DNA of 64,000 nucleotides from Allomesorhizobium camelthorni (lineage in GTDB: Bacteria > Pseudomonadota > Alphaproteobacteria > Rhizobiales > Rhizobiaceae). Position 1 is the first letter of the stretch. Each line of letters starts with the position of its first letter. This document shows, piece after piece, positions 29,514-37,668 of the stretch. The stretch spans positions 1 to 64,000 of the forward strand of contig NZ_JAAKZF010000017.1 of assembly GCF_011045125.1 (NCBI RefSeq), read 5' to 3'. The notes under the pieces were generated by a model. The model made no database searches. It was given only the letters and a program-made list of their open reading frames with translations, and was not told where the DNA came from. A program made the position numbers and the translations under genes.

Positions 29514-30596
29514 TTACGCCGCCATTCTTTGAGGCGCCGCGACAGCGCGGCCGCTCGCGTCGAAGACCATGATGTGACGCGGATCGATGAACACCTCGAT
29601 GGTTTCGTCGGGCTCGAACACGCGGATACCGTGCGCCAGCATGACCCAGCGCGCATCGGCGAAGTCGAGATGTACAAAACTCTCCGAGCCGGTGATCTCG
29701 GTGATCGAGACTTTCGCCGATATCGGCACCGCCGACATCGTTTTGGCACGTGGCGCGAGGTGGTGCGGATGGAAGCCGATCGTGTAGCTCCCATCTTCCG
29801 CGTGCGCCATCTCGGCAGGAACAGGAAGGTTGACGCCGCCGTCGAGCAGGAAATGCGCCCCGCTCTTCCTGAGCACGATCGTGTTCAGCGGCGGGTCGGC
29901 GAAGGTCATCGCGGTCAGGAGGTCGTTGGGCTTGCGGAACACGTCGATCGTCGGCCCGAACTGCGTGACGCGGCCTTCCGACAGCGTCGCCGTATTGCCG
30001 CCGAGCAGCAGCGCCTCGTGCGGTTCGGTCGTGGCGTAAACGAAAATCGCGCCGGTTTCGGCAAATATCTTCGGCAATTCGGCGCGCAATTCCTCGCGCA
30101 GCTTGTAGTCGAGATTGGCGAGCGGCTCATCTAGCAGAACGATCTTTGCGTTCTTGACAATTGCGCGAGCGAGCGCGGTGCGCTGCTGCTGCCCGCCGGA
30201 CAGATTGAGCGGCGTGCGGTCGAGATAGGGCGTAAGCTTCAGGAGCGAGGCTGCGCGCTTCACCTCGCTGTCGATGGTCGCCCGGCTGGCGCCCGCGACG
30301 CGCAGCGGCGAGGCGATGTTTTCATACACCGTCATCGCCGGATAATTGATGAACTGCTGGTAGACCATGGCGATGTTGCGCTTCTGCACCGGCACGCCGG
30401 TCACGTCGACGCCGTCGAACCAGACCGAGCCGGAGTTCGGCGCGTCGAGCCCCGCCATCAGCCGCATCAGGCTGGTCTTGCCGGAAAGCGTCGGCCCGAG
30501 AAGCACGTTGAGCGAGCCGTGCTGGAGCGTCAGCGAGACGTCGCTGATGTGATCCACGCCTGCCACCGTCTTGGTTACGTTTCTCAGTTCCAGCAT
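29514..30596 (-). CDS. glpS: Glycerol ABC transporter ATPase lacking the H-loop histidine
   Basis: The 360-residue MalK-like ATPase has Walker A GPTLSGKTS, signature LSGGQQQR and Walker B IVLLDEPLANLD. The switch region reads YATTEPHEAL where YVTHDQxEA is usual, so the H-loop His is replaced by Thr. A TOBE-type C-terminal region (about 240-350) is present. The protein forms the nucleotide-binding pair with GlpT, encoded 4 nt downstream. The gene lies 37 nt after glpD. Confidence 0.93.
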   Translation of the reverse strand: MLELRNVTKTVAGVDHISDVSLTLQHGSLNVLLGPTLSGKTSLMRLMAGLDAPNSGSVWFDGVDVTGVPVQKRNIAMVYQQFINYPAMTVYENIASPLRVAGASRATIDSEVKRAASLLKLTPYLDRTPLNLSGGQQQRTALARAIVKNAKIVLLDEPLANLDYKLREELRAELPKIFAETGAIFVYATTEPHEALLLGGNTATLSEGRVTQFGPTIDVFRKPNDLLTAMTFADPPLNTIVLRKSGAHFLLDGGVNLPVPAEMAHAEDGSYTIGFHPHHLAPRAKTMSAVPISAKVSITEITGSESFVHLDFADARWVMLAHGIRVFEPDETIEVFIDPRHIMVFDASGRAVAAPQRMAA

Positions 30597-30633
30597 TGCG
30601 CCTCCTCCAAGGCCATTCTGCCCATCGCGTCGG

Positions 30634-32157
30634 TCATTCGGCCGCCGCTATCGCGCCGCTCGCGCCGTTCATATAGCGGTCAAGGGCGTCCGCCTGCTCC
30701 CGCGTGAGCTGCAGGCCGCGTTTGGTCCTGCGCCACAAAATATCTTCCGCCGTCACCGCCCATTCCTGGTTCATCAGGTAGCGGACTTCGGCCTCGTAGA
30801 GATCGGCGCCGAAGTGCCGGCCGAGATCGGCCTGAGACCGCGCTAGGCCCAGCAAGGTCCTCGCCCGCGTACCGTAAAGCCGGGTGAGCCTCTTGGCATG
30901 GGCCAGATCGAGAAAAGGGTAAGCGTTTTTTAATTTCGCCACCTCCTCCTCGAACCCCGTCGCCGGGAAATCGCCGCCGGGCAGCGGCGCGTTTGCGGTC
31001 CACGGCTTGCCGCGCGTGCCGAGGTGTTCCTCGATGTTTTCCAGCATGGATTCGGCGAGCCGCCGGTAGGTAGTGATCTTGCCGCCGAATATATTGACTA
31101 TCGCTGCCTGCCCGTCCGGCGCGTCCGACTTCAGCACATAGTCGCGGGTTGCCTCCTGCGCCTTCGAGGCGCCGTCGTCATAGAGCGGGCGCACGGCAGA
31201 ATAGGTCCAGACAATGTCCTTGCGCTGCACCGGCTCGGCGAAATACTCGCTGGCGGCCGCACAGAGATAATCGATCTCGGCGTCGGTAATCTTCGCTTCG
31301 CGGGGGTCGCCGAGATAATCCTGGTCGGTGGTGCCGATCAGCGTGAAATCGCCCTCATAGGGAATGGCGAAGATGATCCGGCCATCCTTGTTCTGGAAGA
31401 AATAGGCGCGCGGATCCTCGAATTTCTTCTCGACGACGATGTGGCTGCCCTGCACCAGGCGGACATTGCGGACATCGTTCTGCCCGACCGCGCCGGCGAG
31501 CACCCTGTCCACCCACGGCCCGGCCGCGTTGACGATCAGGCGGGCCTTCACCGTCTCGATGGTCTTGTCGCGCAGATTCTCGACGTCGATCGTCCAGTGG
31601 CCGTTCTCGCGCCGCGCCCGCACCACCTTGGCGCGCGTCCGGATTGTTGCGCCGCGCTCGGCCGCGTCACGGGCGTTGAGCACGACCAGCCGGGCGTCAT
31701 TGACCCAGCCGTCCGAATATTCGAAAGCCTTGCGAAACAAGGGCTTGAGCGGCTTACCTGCGGGATCGCGCGTCATGTCGAGCGTGCGTGTTGGCGGCAG
31801 CATTTTGCGCCCGCCAATGTGGTCGTAGAGGAAAAGGCCGAGCCTGATCAACCACGCCGGGCGCAGGCCCTTGGCGTAAGGCAGCACGAAGCGCATCGGC
31901 CAGATGATGTGCGGCGCCGCTTTCCATAGCACCTCGCGCTCCATCAGCGCCTCGCGTACCAGGCGGAATTCGTAATGCTCTAGGTAGCGCAGGCCGCCAT
32001 GGATCAGCTTGGTCGAGCCCGACGAGGTGCCGCTTGCGAGATCGTTCATTTCCGCGAGGAATACGGAATAGCCGCGGCCCGCAGCATCGCGGGCTATGCC
32101 GCAGCCATTGATGCCGCCGCCAATGACGAAAATGTCATGGATGGGAACTGCGTCCAA
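30634..32157 (-). CDS. glpD: Glycerol-3-phosphate dehydrogenase (FAD, aerobic)
   Basis: The roughly 507-residue flavoprotein has the FAD-binding GxGxxG motif in IFVIGGGINGCGIARDAAGRG, the conserved LASGTSSGSTKLIHGGLRYLE, and a C-terminal DAO domain (about 395-500). It oxidises glycerol-3-phosphate to dihydroxyacetone phosphate at the inner membrane face. The preferred start is a TTG at 32157, 9 nt after GGGAGG. A GTG at 32184 is the other in-frame option, and it lies upstream of that ribosome-binding site. It follows glpR on the same strand with a 146-nt promoter-containing gap. Confidence 0.95.
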   Translation of the reverse strand: MDAVPIHDIFVIGGGINGCGIARDAAGRGYSVFLAEMNDLASGTSSGSTKLIHGGLRYLEHYEFRLVREALMEREVLWKAAPHIIWPMRFVLPYAKGLRPAWLIRLGLFLYDHIGGRKMLPPTRTLDMTRDPAGKPLKPLFRKAFEYSDGWVNDARLVVLNARDAAERGATIRTRAKVVRARRENGHWTIDVENLRDKTIETVKARLIVNAAGPWVDRVLAGAVGQNDVRNVRLVQGSHIVVEKKFEDPRAYFFQNKDGRIIFAIPYEGDFTLIGTTDQDYLGDPREAKITDAEIDYLCAAASEYFAEPVQRKDIVWTYSAVRPLYDDGASKAQEATRDYVLKSDAPDGQAAIVNIFGGKITTYRRLAESMLENIEEHLGTRGKPWTANAPLPGGDFPATGFEEEVAKLKNAYPFLDLAHAKRLTRLYGTRARTLLGLARSQADLGRHFGADLYEAEVRYLMNQEWAVTAEDILWRRTKRGLQLTREQADALDRYMNGASGAIAAAE

Positions 32158-32202
32158 AGAAAAAATTCCTCCCGAGTTTCGCACTGCAGCATTTTCTTGC
32201 CG

Positions 32203-32257
32203 TTTCGAAACTATATAGGAATTATTTCGAAGTTGGAACGAATGTCAAACGAAAATC
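32203..32257 (-). promoter_or_regulatory. Repeated TTTCGAA/AACGAAA motifs: candidate GlpR operator of glpD
   Basis: The glpR-glpD gap holds TTTCGAAA (32203), ATTTCGAA (32224), AACGAAT (32237) and AAACGAAAAT (32248). The last resembles the half-sites of the perfect inverted repeat upstream of glpR at 33082. AT-rich runs here could supply the promoter. The assignment to GlpR is inferred from position and motif sharing. Confidence 0.45.
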
Positions 32258-32303
32258 CGCAGCCGGCGAAATTTGGGCCTTTCCTCTACTGAAAAGCCGC
32301 CGT

Positions 32304-33068
32304 TCAGCGCGAGGTCTCGATCAGTTGCACCTCCGAATCCTGGCAGATGCGGCGCACCGTCGCGATGTCGCAATGGTCGGTGATGAAGGTATCCACCTGC
32401 GAAAGATGGCCGATCCGCACCGGCGCGGTGCGCTCGAATTTCGTCGCGTCGGAGACGAGGATGACGTGTCTCGCATTGGCGATGATGGCCTGCGCCACTT
32501 TCACTTCGCGAAAATCGAAATCGAGAAGCGCGCCGTCATGGTCGATGGCCGAAGCGCCGATCACAGCGTAGTCGACCTTGAACTGCTTGATGAAATCGAC
32601 TGCGGCCTCGCCGACGACGCCGCCGTCTGAGCCGCGCACCACCCCGCCGGCGATCACCACCTCGATACCAGGATAGACCCGCATCCTGTTGGCGACATTG
32701 ATGTTATTGGTGATGACCATGAGCCCGACATGGTCGAGCAACGCCTTCGAGACGGCCTCCGTGGTGGTGCCGATATTGATGAACAGCGAAGCATTGTCCG
32801 GGATCAACCGCGCTGCCGCCTTGCCGATCGCCTCCTTCTCGTCAGAAGCGATCTTGCGGCGCGCCTCGTACTCCATATTCTCTATGCCGGAGGGAAAAAG
32901 CGCGCCACCATGGATGCGGCTGAGCAGGCGCTGGTCGCACAAGTCGTTGAGATCCTTGCGGATCGTCTGCGGCGTCACACCGAAATGGGTGGCGAGATCG
33001 TCGACGAGCACGCGGCCGTTGTCCTTGGCCAATTGCACGATTTCGGAATGCCGCGCCGACAGATACAT
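32304..33068 (-). CDS. glpR: DeoR-family repressor of glycerol metabolism
   Basis: The 254-residue protein has an N-terminal DeoR helix-turn-helix (LVDDLATHFGVTPQTIRKDL, about 20-40; LLSRIHGGA, about 48). Its C-terminal sugar-phosphate-sensor domain (about 75-235) includes INIGTTTEA and the D(A)TKFER motif. Family members bind glycerol-3-phosphate or another sugar phosphate and repress the adjacent operon. It is first in the leftward glp cluster, and a 10-bp perfect inverted repeat lies just upstream. Confidence 0.92.
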   Translation of the reverse strand: MYLSARHSEIVQLAKDNGRVLVDDLATHFGVTPQTIRKDLNDLCDQRLLSRIHGGALFPSGIENMEYEARRKIASDEKEAIGKAAARLIPDNASLFINIGTTTEAVSKALLDHVGLMVITNNINVANRMRVYPGIEVVIAGGVVRGSDGGVVGEAAVDFIKQFKVDYAVIGASAIDHDGALLDFDFREVKVAQAIIANARHVILVSDATKFERTAPVRIGHLSQVDTFITDHCDIATVRRICQDSEVQLIETSR

Positions 33069-33081
33069 TTCCGATCCTCCG

Positions 33082-33116
33082 CTTTCGTTTTATGCCTTTC
33101 TATTCGAAAACGAAAG
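33082..33116 (-). promoter_or_regulatory. Inverted repeat upstream of glpR (candidate autoregulatory operator)
   Basis: CTTTCGTTTT (33082-33091) and AAAACGAAAG (33107-33116) are perfect inverted copies separated by 15 nt. They lie 14-48 nt before the glpR start, and the same AAACGAAA core recurs before glpD. Confidence 0.55.
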
Positions 33117-33162
33117 TGGCTGGAAGTCAATCCGGAGAAGCACGAAATCAGCGCGAACGGGA

Positions 33163-33894
33163 TTAATCAGGAAAATCGGGCAGGCTCTTGAAGGCCAGCT
33201 TCAGCGCGTTGGACCAGCCATCCGAAACCGTGCGGTAGTATGGGTCGTCGTGGCCGATGCGCTTGTTCAGCGCCACCCGGAAGGAATCTTTCTCGTAAAA
33301 CAGCAGATCGAGCGGCAGGCCGACCGACAGGTTCGACTTCAGCGTCGAATCGAACGAAATCATGAGCAGTTTGACCGTTTCAGCGAAGCTCATGGCGCGA
33401 TCGTAGGCCCTGATGATGATCGGCTTGCCGTATTTCGTCTCGCCGACCTGGAAGAACGGCGTGTCGTCGGTCGATTCGATAAAATTGCCTTCCGGGTAGA
33501 TCATGAACAGGCGCGGCTCGGAGCCGCGGATCTGGCCGCCCAGGATGAAGGAAGCGTTGAAATAGGAATCGGCCCGCTCGCCTTCAGGGGTCGAACTGGC
33601 AATCACCTCCTTGACTGTATCTCCGACCAATCGCGCGGTCTGGAACATTGACAGCGTTGCCAATAGGGTCGGCGTGCGGTCCTTTACCGCCTTCATGCGC
33701 TCGTCGAGCAGGCTCACCACCGCCTGCGTGGTCGCCAGATTGCCGGCCGACATCAGAACCACGACGCGCTCACCCGGCTTTTCCCAGAGATGCATCTTGC
33801 GGAAAGTCGATATCGAGTCGATCCCGGCATTGGTGCGGGTGTCCGACATGAACACCAGCCCGCGATCGATCTTGAGGCCGACACAATAGGTCAT
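33163..33894 (-). CDS. Proteasome-type protease Anbu
   Basis: The 243-residue protein begins MTYCVGLKIDRGLVFMSDTRTN. This is the Ntn-hydrolase start of the Anbu (ancestral beta subunit, bacterial proteasome-like) family, in which Met removal would expose Thr2 as nucleophile. Conserved SAGNLATTQAV and a GVSAD-like Ser/Asp pattern follow. Its neighbours (transglutaminase-like, alpha-E and circularly permuted ATP-grasp proteins) are the classic Anbu operon, whose physiological substrate is unsettled. The start is 32 nt after the transglutaminase stop. Confidence 0.93.
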   Translation of the reverse strand: MTYCVGLKIDRGLVFMSDTRTNAGIDSISTFRKMHLWEKPGERVVVLMSAGNLATTQAVVSLLDERMKAVKDRTPTLLATLSMFQTARLVGDTVKEVIASSTPEGERADSYFNASFILGGQIRGSEPRLFMIYPEGNFIESTDDTPFFQVGETKYGKPIIIRAYDRAMSFAETVKLLMISFDSTLKSNLSVGLPLDLLFYEKDSFRVALNKRIGHDDPYYRTVSDGWSNALKLAFKSLPDFPD

Positions 33895-33926
33895 CGAATC
33901 TCTTCCGGCGGCGAATTTGCCGGAAA

Positions 33927-34736
33927 TTACTGCTCCACAGTGATGCGGACCGCAAGCTGTTCCGCCGCCTGTCCAATCCTAATCCCCGACACCGGGGCGG
34001 CGTCGCGATAGTCGCGGCCGGTCGCCAGCCGCACATAGCGCTCGTCGGGAGAGATACCGTTGGCGCCGTCGAAGGCAACCCAGCCGAGCGATTTTACATG
34101 GGCCTCGGCCCAGGCATGGCTGGCCGCCTGCTCGGTGGCGGCGTCCATCATAAGATAGCCGCTGACGTATCGCGCGGGAAAACCGAGCAGCCGCGCCGCC
34201 GAGATGAAAATATGCGCATGGTCCTGGCAGACGCCGCTCTTCAACGTCAGCGCCGCCTCGGCGGTGGTGGCGGCGTCGGTCACCCCGGCAGTATAGGCGA
34301 CGCGTTCGCCGATCACGTTCATCAGGCGGTGCAGCCGCTCGATGTCGGAACCGCCGCTGATCGAGGCTGCAAGGTCGCGTATGCCCTCGCCGGCTTCGGT
34401 GAGCGGCGTCGACCGCTCGAACAGCCAGAGCGGCGCAAAGCCGTGATGCGCGCCGGTCACGCCGGCCTTGTTGTGCGTCAGCACCTCGCCCGCGGCCTCG
34501 ACGCTGACGATATGCGGCTCGCCCTCGATGCTGACCAGCCTTGTGTCATTGCCGAACTGGTCGGTGAATCGCACCTCCTCGCGCGCGCCTTCGATGTTGA
34601 GCGACCAGGACTGCACCGATTGGCAGGCGCCGCCATTCGGCATCAGTCTCAGCCGCTGCAGCCCGTACTGGATGGGAAAGTCGTAGCGGTATTCGGTGCG
34701 GTGGGTGATCTTCAGACGCATCGGACCGCCCGCCAT
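33927..34736 (-). CDS. Transglutaminase-like protein of the Anbu operon
   Basis: The 269-residue protein has the bacterial transglutaminase-like N-domain (ITHRTEYRYDFPI, about 8-80) and a papain-like core. The catalytic Cys is in LKSGVCQDHAHIF (about 165), His in ASHAWAEAHV (about 203) and Asp in WVAFDGANG (about 218). It may act as a protease or amide-forming enzyme on a peptide product of the operon. The start at 34736 overlaps the alpha-E stop as TGATG, indicating translational coupling; ATG 34721 is an alternative. Confidence 0.92.
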   Translation of the reverse strand: MAGGPMRLKITHRTEYRYDFPIQYGLQRLRLMPNGGACQSVQSWSLNIEGAREEVRFTDQFGNDTRLVSIEGEPHIVSVEAAGEVLTHNKAGVTGAHHGFAPLWLFERSTPLTEAGEGIRDLAASISGGSDIERLHRLMNVIGERVAYTAGVTDAATTAEAALTLKSGVCQDHAHIFISAARLLGFPARYVSGYLMMDAATEQAASHAWAEAHVKSLGWVAFDGANGISPDERYVRLATGRDYRDAAPVSGIRIGQAAEQLAVRITVEQ

Positions 34737-35677
34737 CAATGGAACCGGTAATGCTCGGCGACCTCGTCGCCCAGCCGGTAATTGTCGCGGATGAAGTCCA
34801 TCAGGAATTCGTGCAGGCCGGAATCGAATATCTCCTTGATCGACCCGACCTTCAGCTTGGCGAGCGTTTCGGCGACAGTCTTGTGGCACACATGGCGCAT
34901 GCCGTACGCCTCATCGAGATACTTCAGACTTTGCGAAATGTTGCGGTAGCAGAAGGCCAGCGAGCGCGGCATGCGGCCATCGAGAATGAGATAATCGGCG
35001 ATGTTGGTCGGGCGGTAATCGGCCTCATAAACCCAGCGATAGGAGCGGTGCGCCGAGACCGAGCGCAGGATCGATTCCCACTGGTAGTTGTCGAGCGAGG
35101 AGCCGACCCACGAAATCGACGGCAGCAGCACGTAATATTTCACATCGAGAATGCGGGCGGTATTGTCGGCGCGCTCGATAAAAGTGCCGATCTGCGAAAA
35201 GTCAAAGATCTCGTTGCGCAGCATGGTACCGTAGAAGGCGCCGCGTATCAGAGCCGTCTCGCGCTTGATGGCGTCGAGCACCTTGGGCAGTTCGCGCTCG
35301 TCGATCGGGTCGGCCAGCATGCGCTTCAGCGACATCCAGGCCTCGTTGATGCTCTCCCAGGTCTCGCGGGTCAGCGCGGTGCGCACCATGCGCGCATTGT
35401 TGCGCGCGATTTCAATCGACGACATGACGCTGGAGGGATTTGACCTGTCGCGCAGCAGGAAATCAGCGACGGGTGCGGCCGAAAGATCGTCATGCCGGTT
35501 GCGGAACTCGGTCTCGCAGCCGGCGCTCAGAAGCACGGAGGTCCATTCCTCCGCCGAGCTCGCGGTCCTGGTCAGCGCCATGCGCAACCCCGCATCGACC
35601 AGCCGCGCCATGTTTTCGGCCCGCTCGATATAGCGGTTCATCCAGTAGAGGCCGTTGGCGGTGCGACCGAGGAGCAT
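34736..35677 (-). CDS. Alpha-E domain protein of the Anbu operon
   Basis: The 313-residue, mostly helical protein starts MLLGRTANGLYWMNRYIERAENMARLVD, as expected of the alpha-E (DUF403) family. These occur with circularly permuted ATP-grasp and transglutaminase proteins in a predicted peptide-synthesis/processing system. The biochemical role is unproven. CGGAG lies about 7 nt before the ATG. In related operons the ATP-grasp gene is normally directly upstream; here the inserted repeat/IVP element starts about 16 nt before this start codon. Confidence 0.92.
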   Translation of the reverse strand: MLLGRTANGLYWMNRYIERAENMARLVDAGLRMALTRTASSAEEWTSVLLSAGCETEFRNRHDDLSAAPVADFLLRDRSNPSSVMSSIEIARNNARMVRTALTRETWESINEAWMSLKRMLADPIDERELPKVLDAIKRETALIRGAFYGTMLRNEIFDFSQIGTFIERADNTARILDVKYYVLLPSISWVGSSLDNYQWESILRSVSAHRSYRWVYEADYRPTNIADYLILDGRMPRSLAFCYRNISQSLKYLDEAYGMRHVCHKTVAETLAKLKVGSIKEIFDSGLHEFLMDFIRDNYRLGDEVAEHYRFH

Positions 35678-35693
35678 CAGGCGGCTCCGCCGC

Positions 35694-36169
35694 TTAGTGA
35701 ATAGGGAATAGTGAGTAGTGAGTAGTTGGGGAACATCATGAAGGTTTCCGCTGCAGGCTCCGGATCATCGCATGCAACATCTTCCCCAGATCATCTGATT
35801 GGCGAAGCAGCCGGGCAACGTCGTTCTCGAGCATCAACTCTACCCTTCCGCATAAAATAACATGCGTCTCCAACTCCTTGAGGGATCCTTGAGCGATCCT
35901 GAGGAATTGAATGAATGAACCCCTATTTTCTCTTCCATAGCCTTCTGCGATGTTCGCACCGACAGACGCTGCCGACCGGCGGATTTGAGAACTCATCCCG
36001 TAAATTTCCCTGGCAGGAAAAGCCTTTGTCGCCGAATAGCAATCTACGGCAAGTTCGATAGCCGCCTTCCATACAAGCAGATCTCTATATGACTTGACGA
36101 CCGTCCCCAGATCACAGCCCCTTTTTCACTACTCACTACTCACTACTCACTAATTCCTACTCCCTACCC
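35694..36169. repeat. Inverted-repeat-bounded element carrying an IVP-like gene
   Basis: The left end (35694-35726) contains TAGTGAGTAGTGAGTAGT. The right end (36127-36169) carries the same core in inverted orientation, with a similar AGTAGGAATTAGTGAG outer part. The enclosed 0.4 kb is lower in GC than the flanks and codes for the four-helix-bundle protein. The right end abuts the stop codon of the ATP-grasp gene and the left end lies just before the alpha-E ribosome-binding site. Removing it would leave a gap of about 16 nt between two genes that are normally adjacent. Confidence 0.75.
35736..36110 (-). CDS. Four-helix-bundle (23S rRNA intervening-sequence-protein-like) protein
   Basis: Read from a CTG codon at 36110 this is 124 residues, beginning GTVVKSYRDLLVWKAAIELAV. 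It continues through FPAREIYGMSSQIRRSAASV and ANIAEGYGRENRGSFIQFL, the hallmark sequence of the IVP/four-helix-bundle (avd-like) family. That full fold is lost if translation starts at the first ATG (35996, 86 residues). The codon at the expected start is CTG, and no ATG, GTG or TTG occurs between the upstream in-frame TGA and residue 45. The gene may use CTG, or may have lost its start codon. The function of such proteins is unknown; here it is a passenger in the Anbu operon. Confidence 0.75.
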   Translation of the reverse strand: MGTVVKSYRDLLVWKAAIELAVDCYSATKAFPAREIYGMSSQIRRSAASVGANIAEGYGRENRGSFIQFLRIAQGSLKELETHVILCGRVELMLENDVARLLRQSDDLGKMLHAMIRSLQRKPS

Positions 36170-37582
36170 TCAATCGTCGAGAACCCACGTATCCTTCGTC
36201 CCGCCGCCCTGCGAGGAATTGACGACCAGCGAGCCTTCCTTCAGCGCCACCCGCGTCAGCCCTCCCGGCACGATCTGGATGCGGTCGGAAACCAGCACGA
36301 AGGGCCGCAGATCGACATGACGCGGGGCCAGCCCCTTCTCGGTCAGGATCGGGCAGGTCGACAACGACAGCGTCGGCTGGGCGATGTAGTTGGACGGCTT
36401 CGCGGCGAGTTTTTTGGCGAAATCCTCGCGCTCCTTCTTGCTCGCCGCCGGCCCGACCAGCATGCCGTAGCCGCCGGAGCCGTGCACCTCCTTGACGACC
36501 AGTTCGGAGAGGTGTTCCTGGACATATTTCAGGCTGTCGGGCTCCGAGCAGCGCCAGGTCGGGATGTTGCCGAGGATAGCCTTGCGGCCGGTGTAGAATT
36601 CGATGATCTCCGGCATATAGGAATAGATCGCCTTGTCGTCGGCGATGCCGGTGCCGGGCGCGTTGGCGATGGTGATGTTGCCGGCGCGGTATACATCCAT
36701 GATGCCGGGTACGCCGAGCGCCGAATCCGGATTGAAGGTCAGTGGATCGAGGAAAGCGTCGTCGACGCGCCGGTAGAGCACGTCGATCTGCTTGTAGCCC
36801 TCGGTCGTGCGCATCGCCACATGGCCGTCGACAACCCGCAGGTCCTGGCCCTCGACGAGCTGGACACCCATCTGGTCGGCCAGGAAGGCATGCTCGAAAT
36901 AAGCGGAATTGTAGCTGCCGGGCGTCAGCACCGCGATGCAGGGCGCGTCCGTTATGTCGTTCGGCCGCAGCGTCGCCAGCGACTGCCGCAGAAGCTGCGG
37001 ATAGTTCTCCACCGGCCGGACCTTGATCTGCTGGAACAGCTCGGGAAAGAGCTGCATCATCGTCTCGCGGTTCTCCAGCATGTAGGAGACGCCGGAAGGC
37101 GTGCGCGCATTGTCCTCGAGCACGTAGAACTCATCCTCGCCGATGCGCACGATGTCGACGCCGATGATATGGGTATAGACGCCGCCCGGTGGGCGCACGC
37201 CGATCATTTCGGGCAGGAACGCCTCATTGTTGGCGACCAGTTCCTTCGGCACCCGGCCGGCTCGCAATATTTCCTGGCGGTGGTAGATGTCGTCGAGGAA
37301 GGCGTTCAGCGCCTGGACGCGCTGTTCGATACCCTGCGTCAGCCGCCGCCACTCATGTCCGGAAATGATGCGCGGCACGATGTCGAAGGGGATCAGCCGC
37401 TCCGCCGCCTCCTCCTCGCCATAGACCGCGAATGTGATGCCGGTCTTGCGGAAGACGCGTTCGGCATCGCGCATCTTCTCGGTCAACCGCGCCGGATCCT
37501 GGTTCTTCAGCCAGCTGTCATACCCGGTATATGGCCTTCGCAGTCCGGTAGTTTCCGGCAGCATCTCGTCGAAAGCGACCAC
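36170..37582 (-). CDS. Circularly permuted ATP-grasp protein of the Anbu operon
   Basis: The roughly 470-residue protein belongs to the circularly permuted ATP-grasp type 2 family. It has RPYTGYDSWLKNQDP near the N-terminus, EMIGVRPPGGVYTHIIGVDIVRIGEDEFYVLEDNARTPSG (split over about 140-180), and VVKEVHGSGGYGMLVGP (about 375) for nucleotide binding. It is predicted to form an amide or peptide bond in the pathway that the alpha-E, transglutaminase and Anbu proteins serve. The GTG at 37582 follows GGGGAG by 7 nt and matches the usual family start; ATG 37606 is upstream in frame. Confidence 0.9.
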   Translation of the reverse strand: MVAFDEMLPETTGLRRPYTGYDSWLKNQDPARLTEKMRDAERVFRKTGITFAVYGEEEAAERLIPFDIVPRIISGHEWRRLTQGIEQRVQALNAFLDDIYHRQEILRAGRVPKELVANNEAFLPEMIGVRPPGGVYTHIIGVDIVRIGEDEFYVLEDNARTPSGVSYMLENRETMMQLFPELFQQIKVRPVENYPQLLRQSLATLRPNDITDAPCIAVLTPGSYNSAYFEHAFLADQMGVQLVEGQDLRVVDGHVAMRTTEGYKQIDVLYRRVDDAFLDPLTFNPDSALGVPGIMDVYRAGNITIANAPGTGIADDKAIYSYMPEIIEFYTGRKAILGNIPTWRCSEPDSLKYVQEHLSELVVKEVHGSGGYGMLVGPAASKKEREDFAKKLAAKPSNYIAQPTLSLSTCPILTEKGLAPRHVDLRPFVLVSDRIQIVPGGLTRVALKEGSLVVNSSQGGGTKDTWVLDD

Positions 37583-37668
37583 GCACGAACTCCCCTGTCC
37601 CCGCATTTCAATTGCGTCCGTCAGGAAAAGCAAGCCCAATCGGTTGGGACGCGGGCGTGATCAGGCCT

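Noticed and set aside
28439-29794. The full-length 451-codon frame of glpT
   Set aside because: Its first 95 codons lie inside glpS and are Ser/Arg-rich; the ABC domain starts at the ATG at 29509.
35694-36169. A CRISPR array suggested by the repeated GTGAGTAGT units
   Set aside because: The units are only 8-9 nt, contiguous and without unique spacers; they are terminal repeats of an element.
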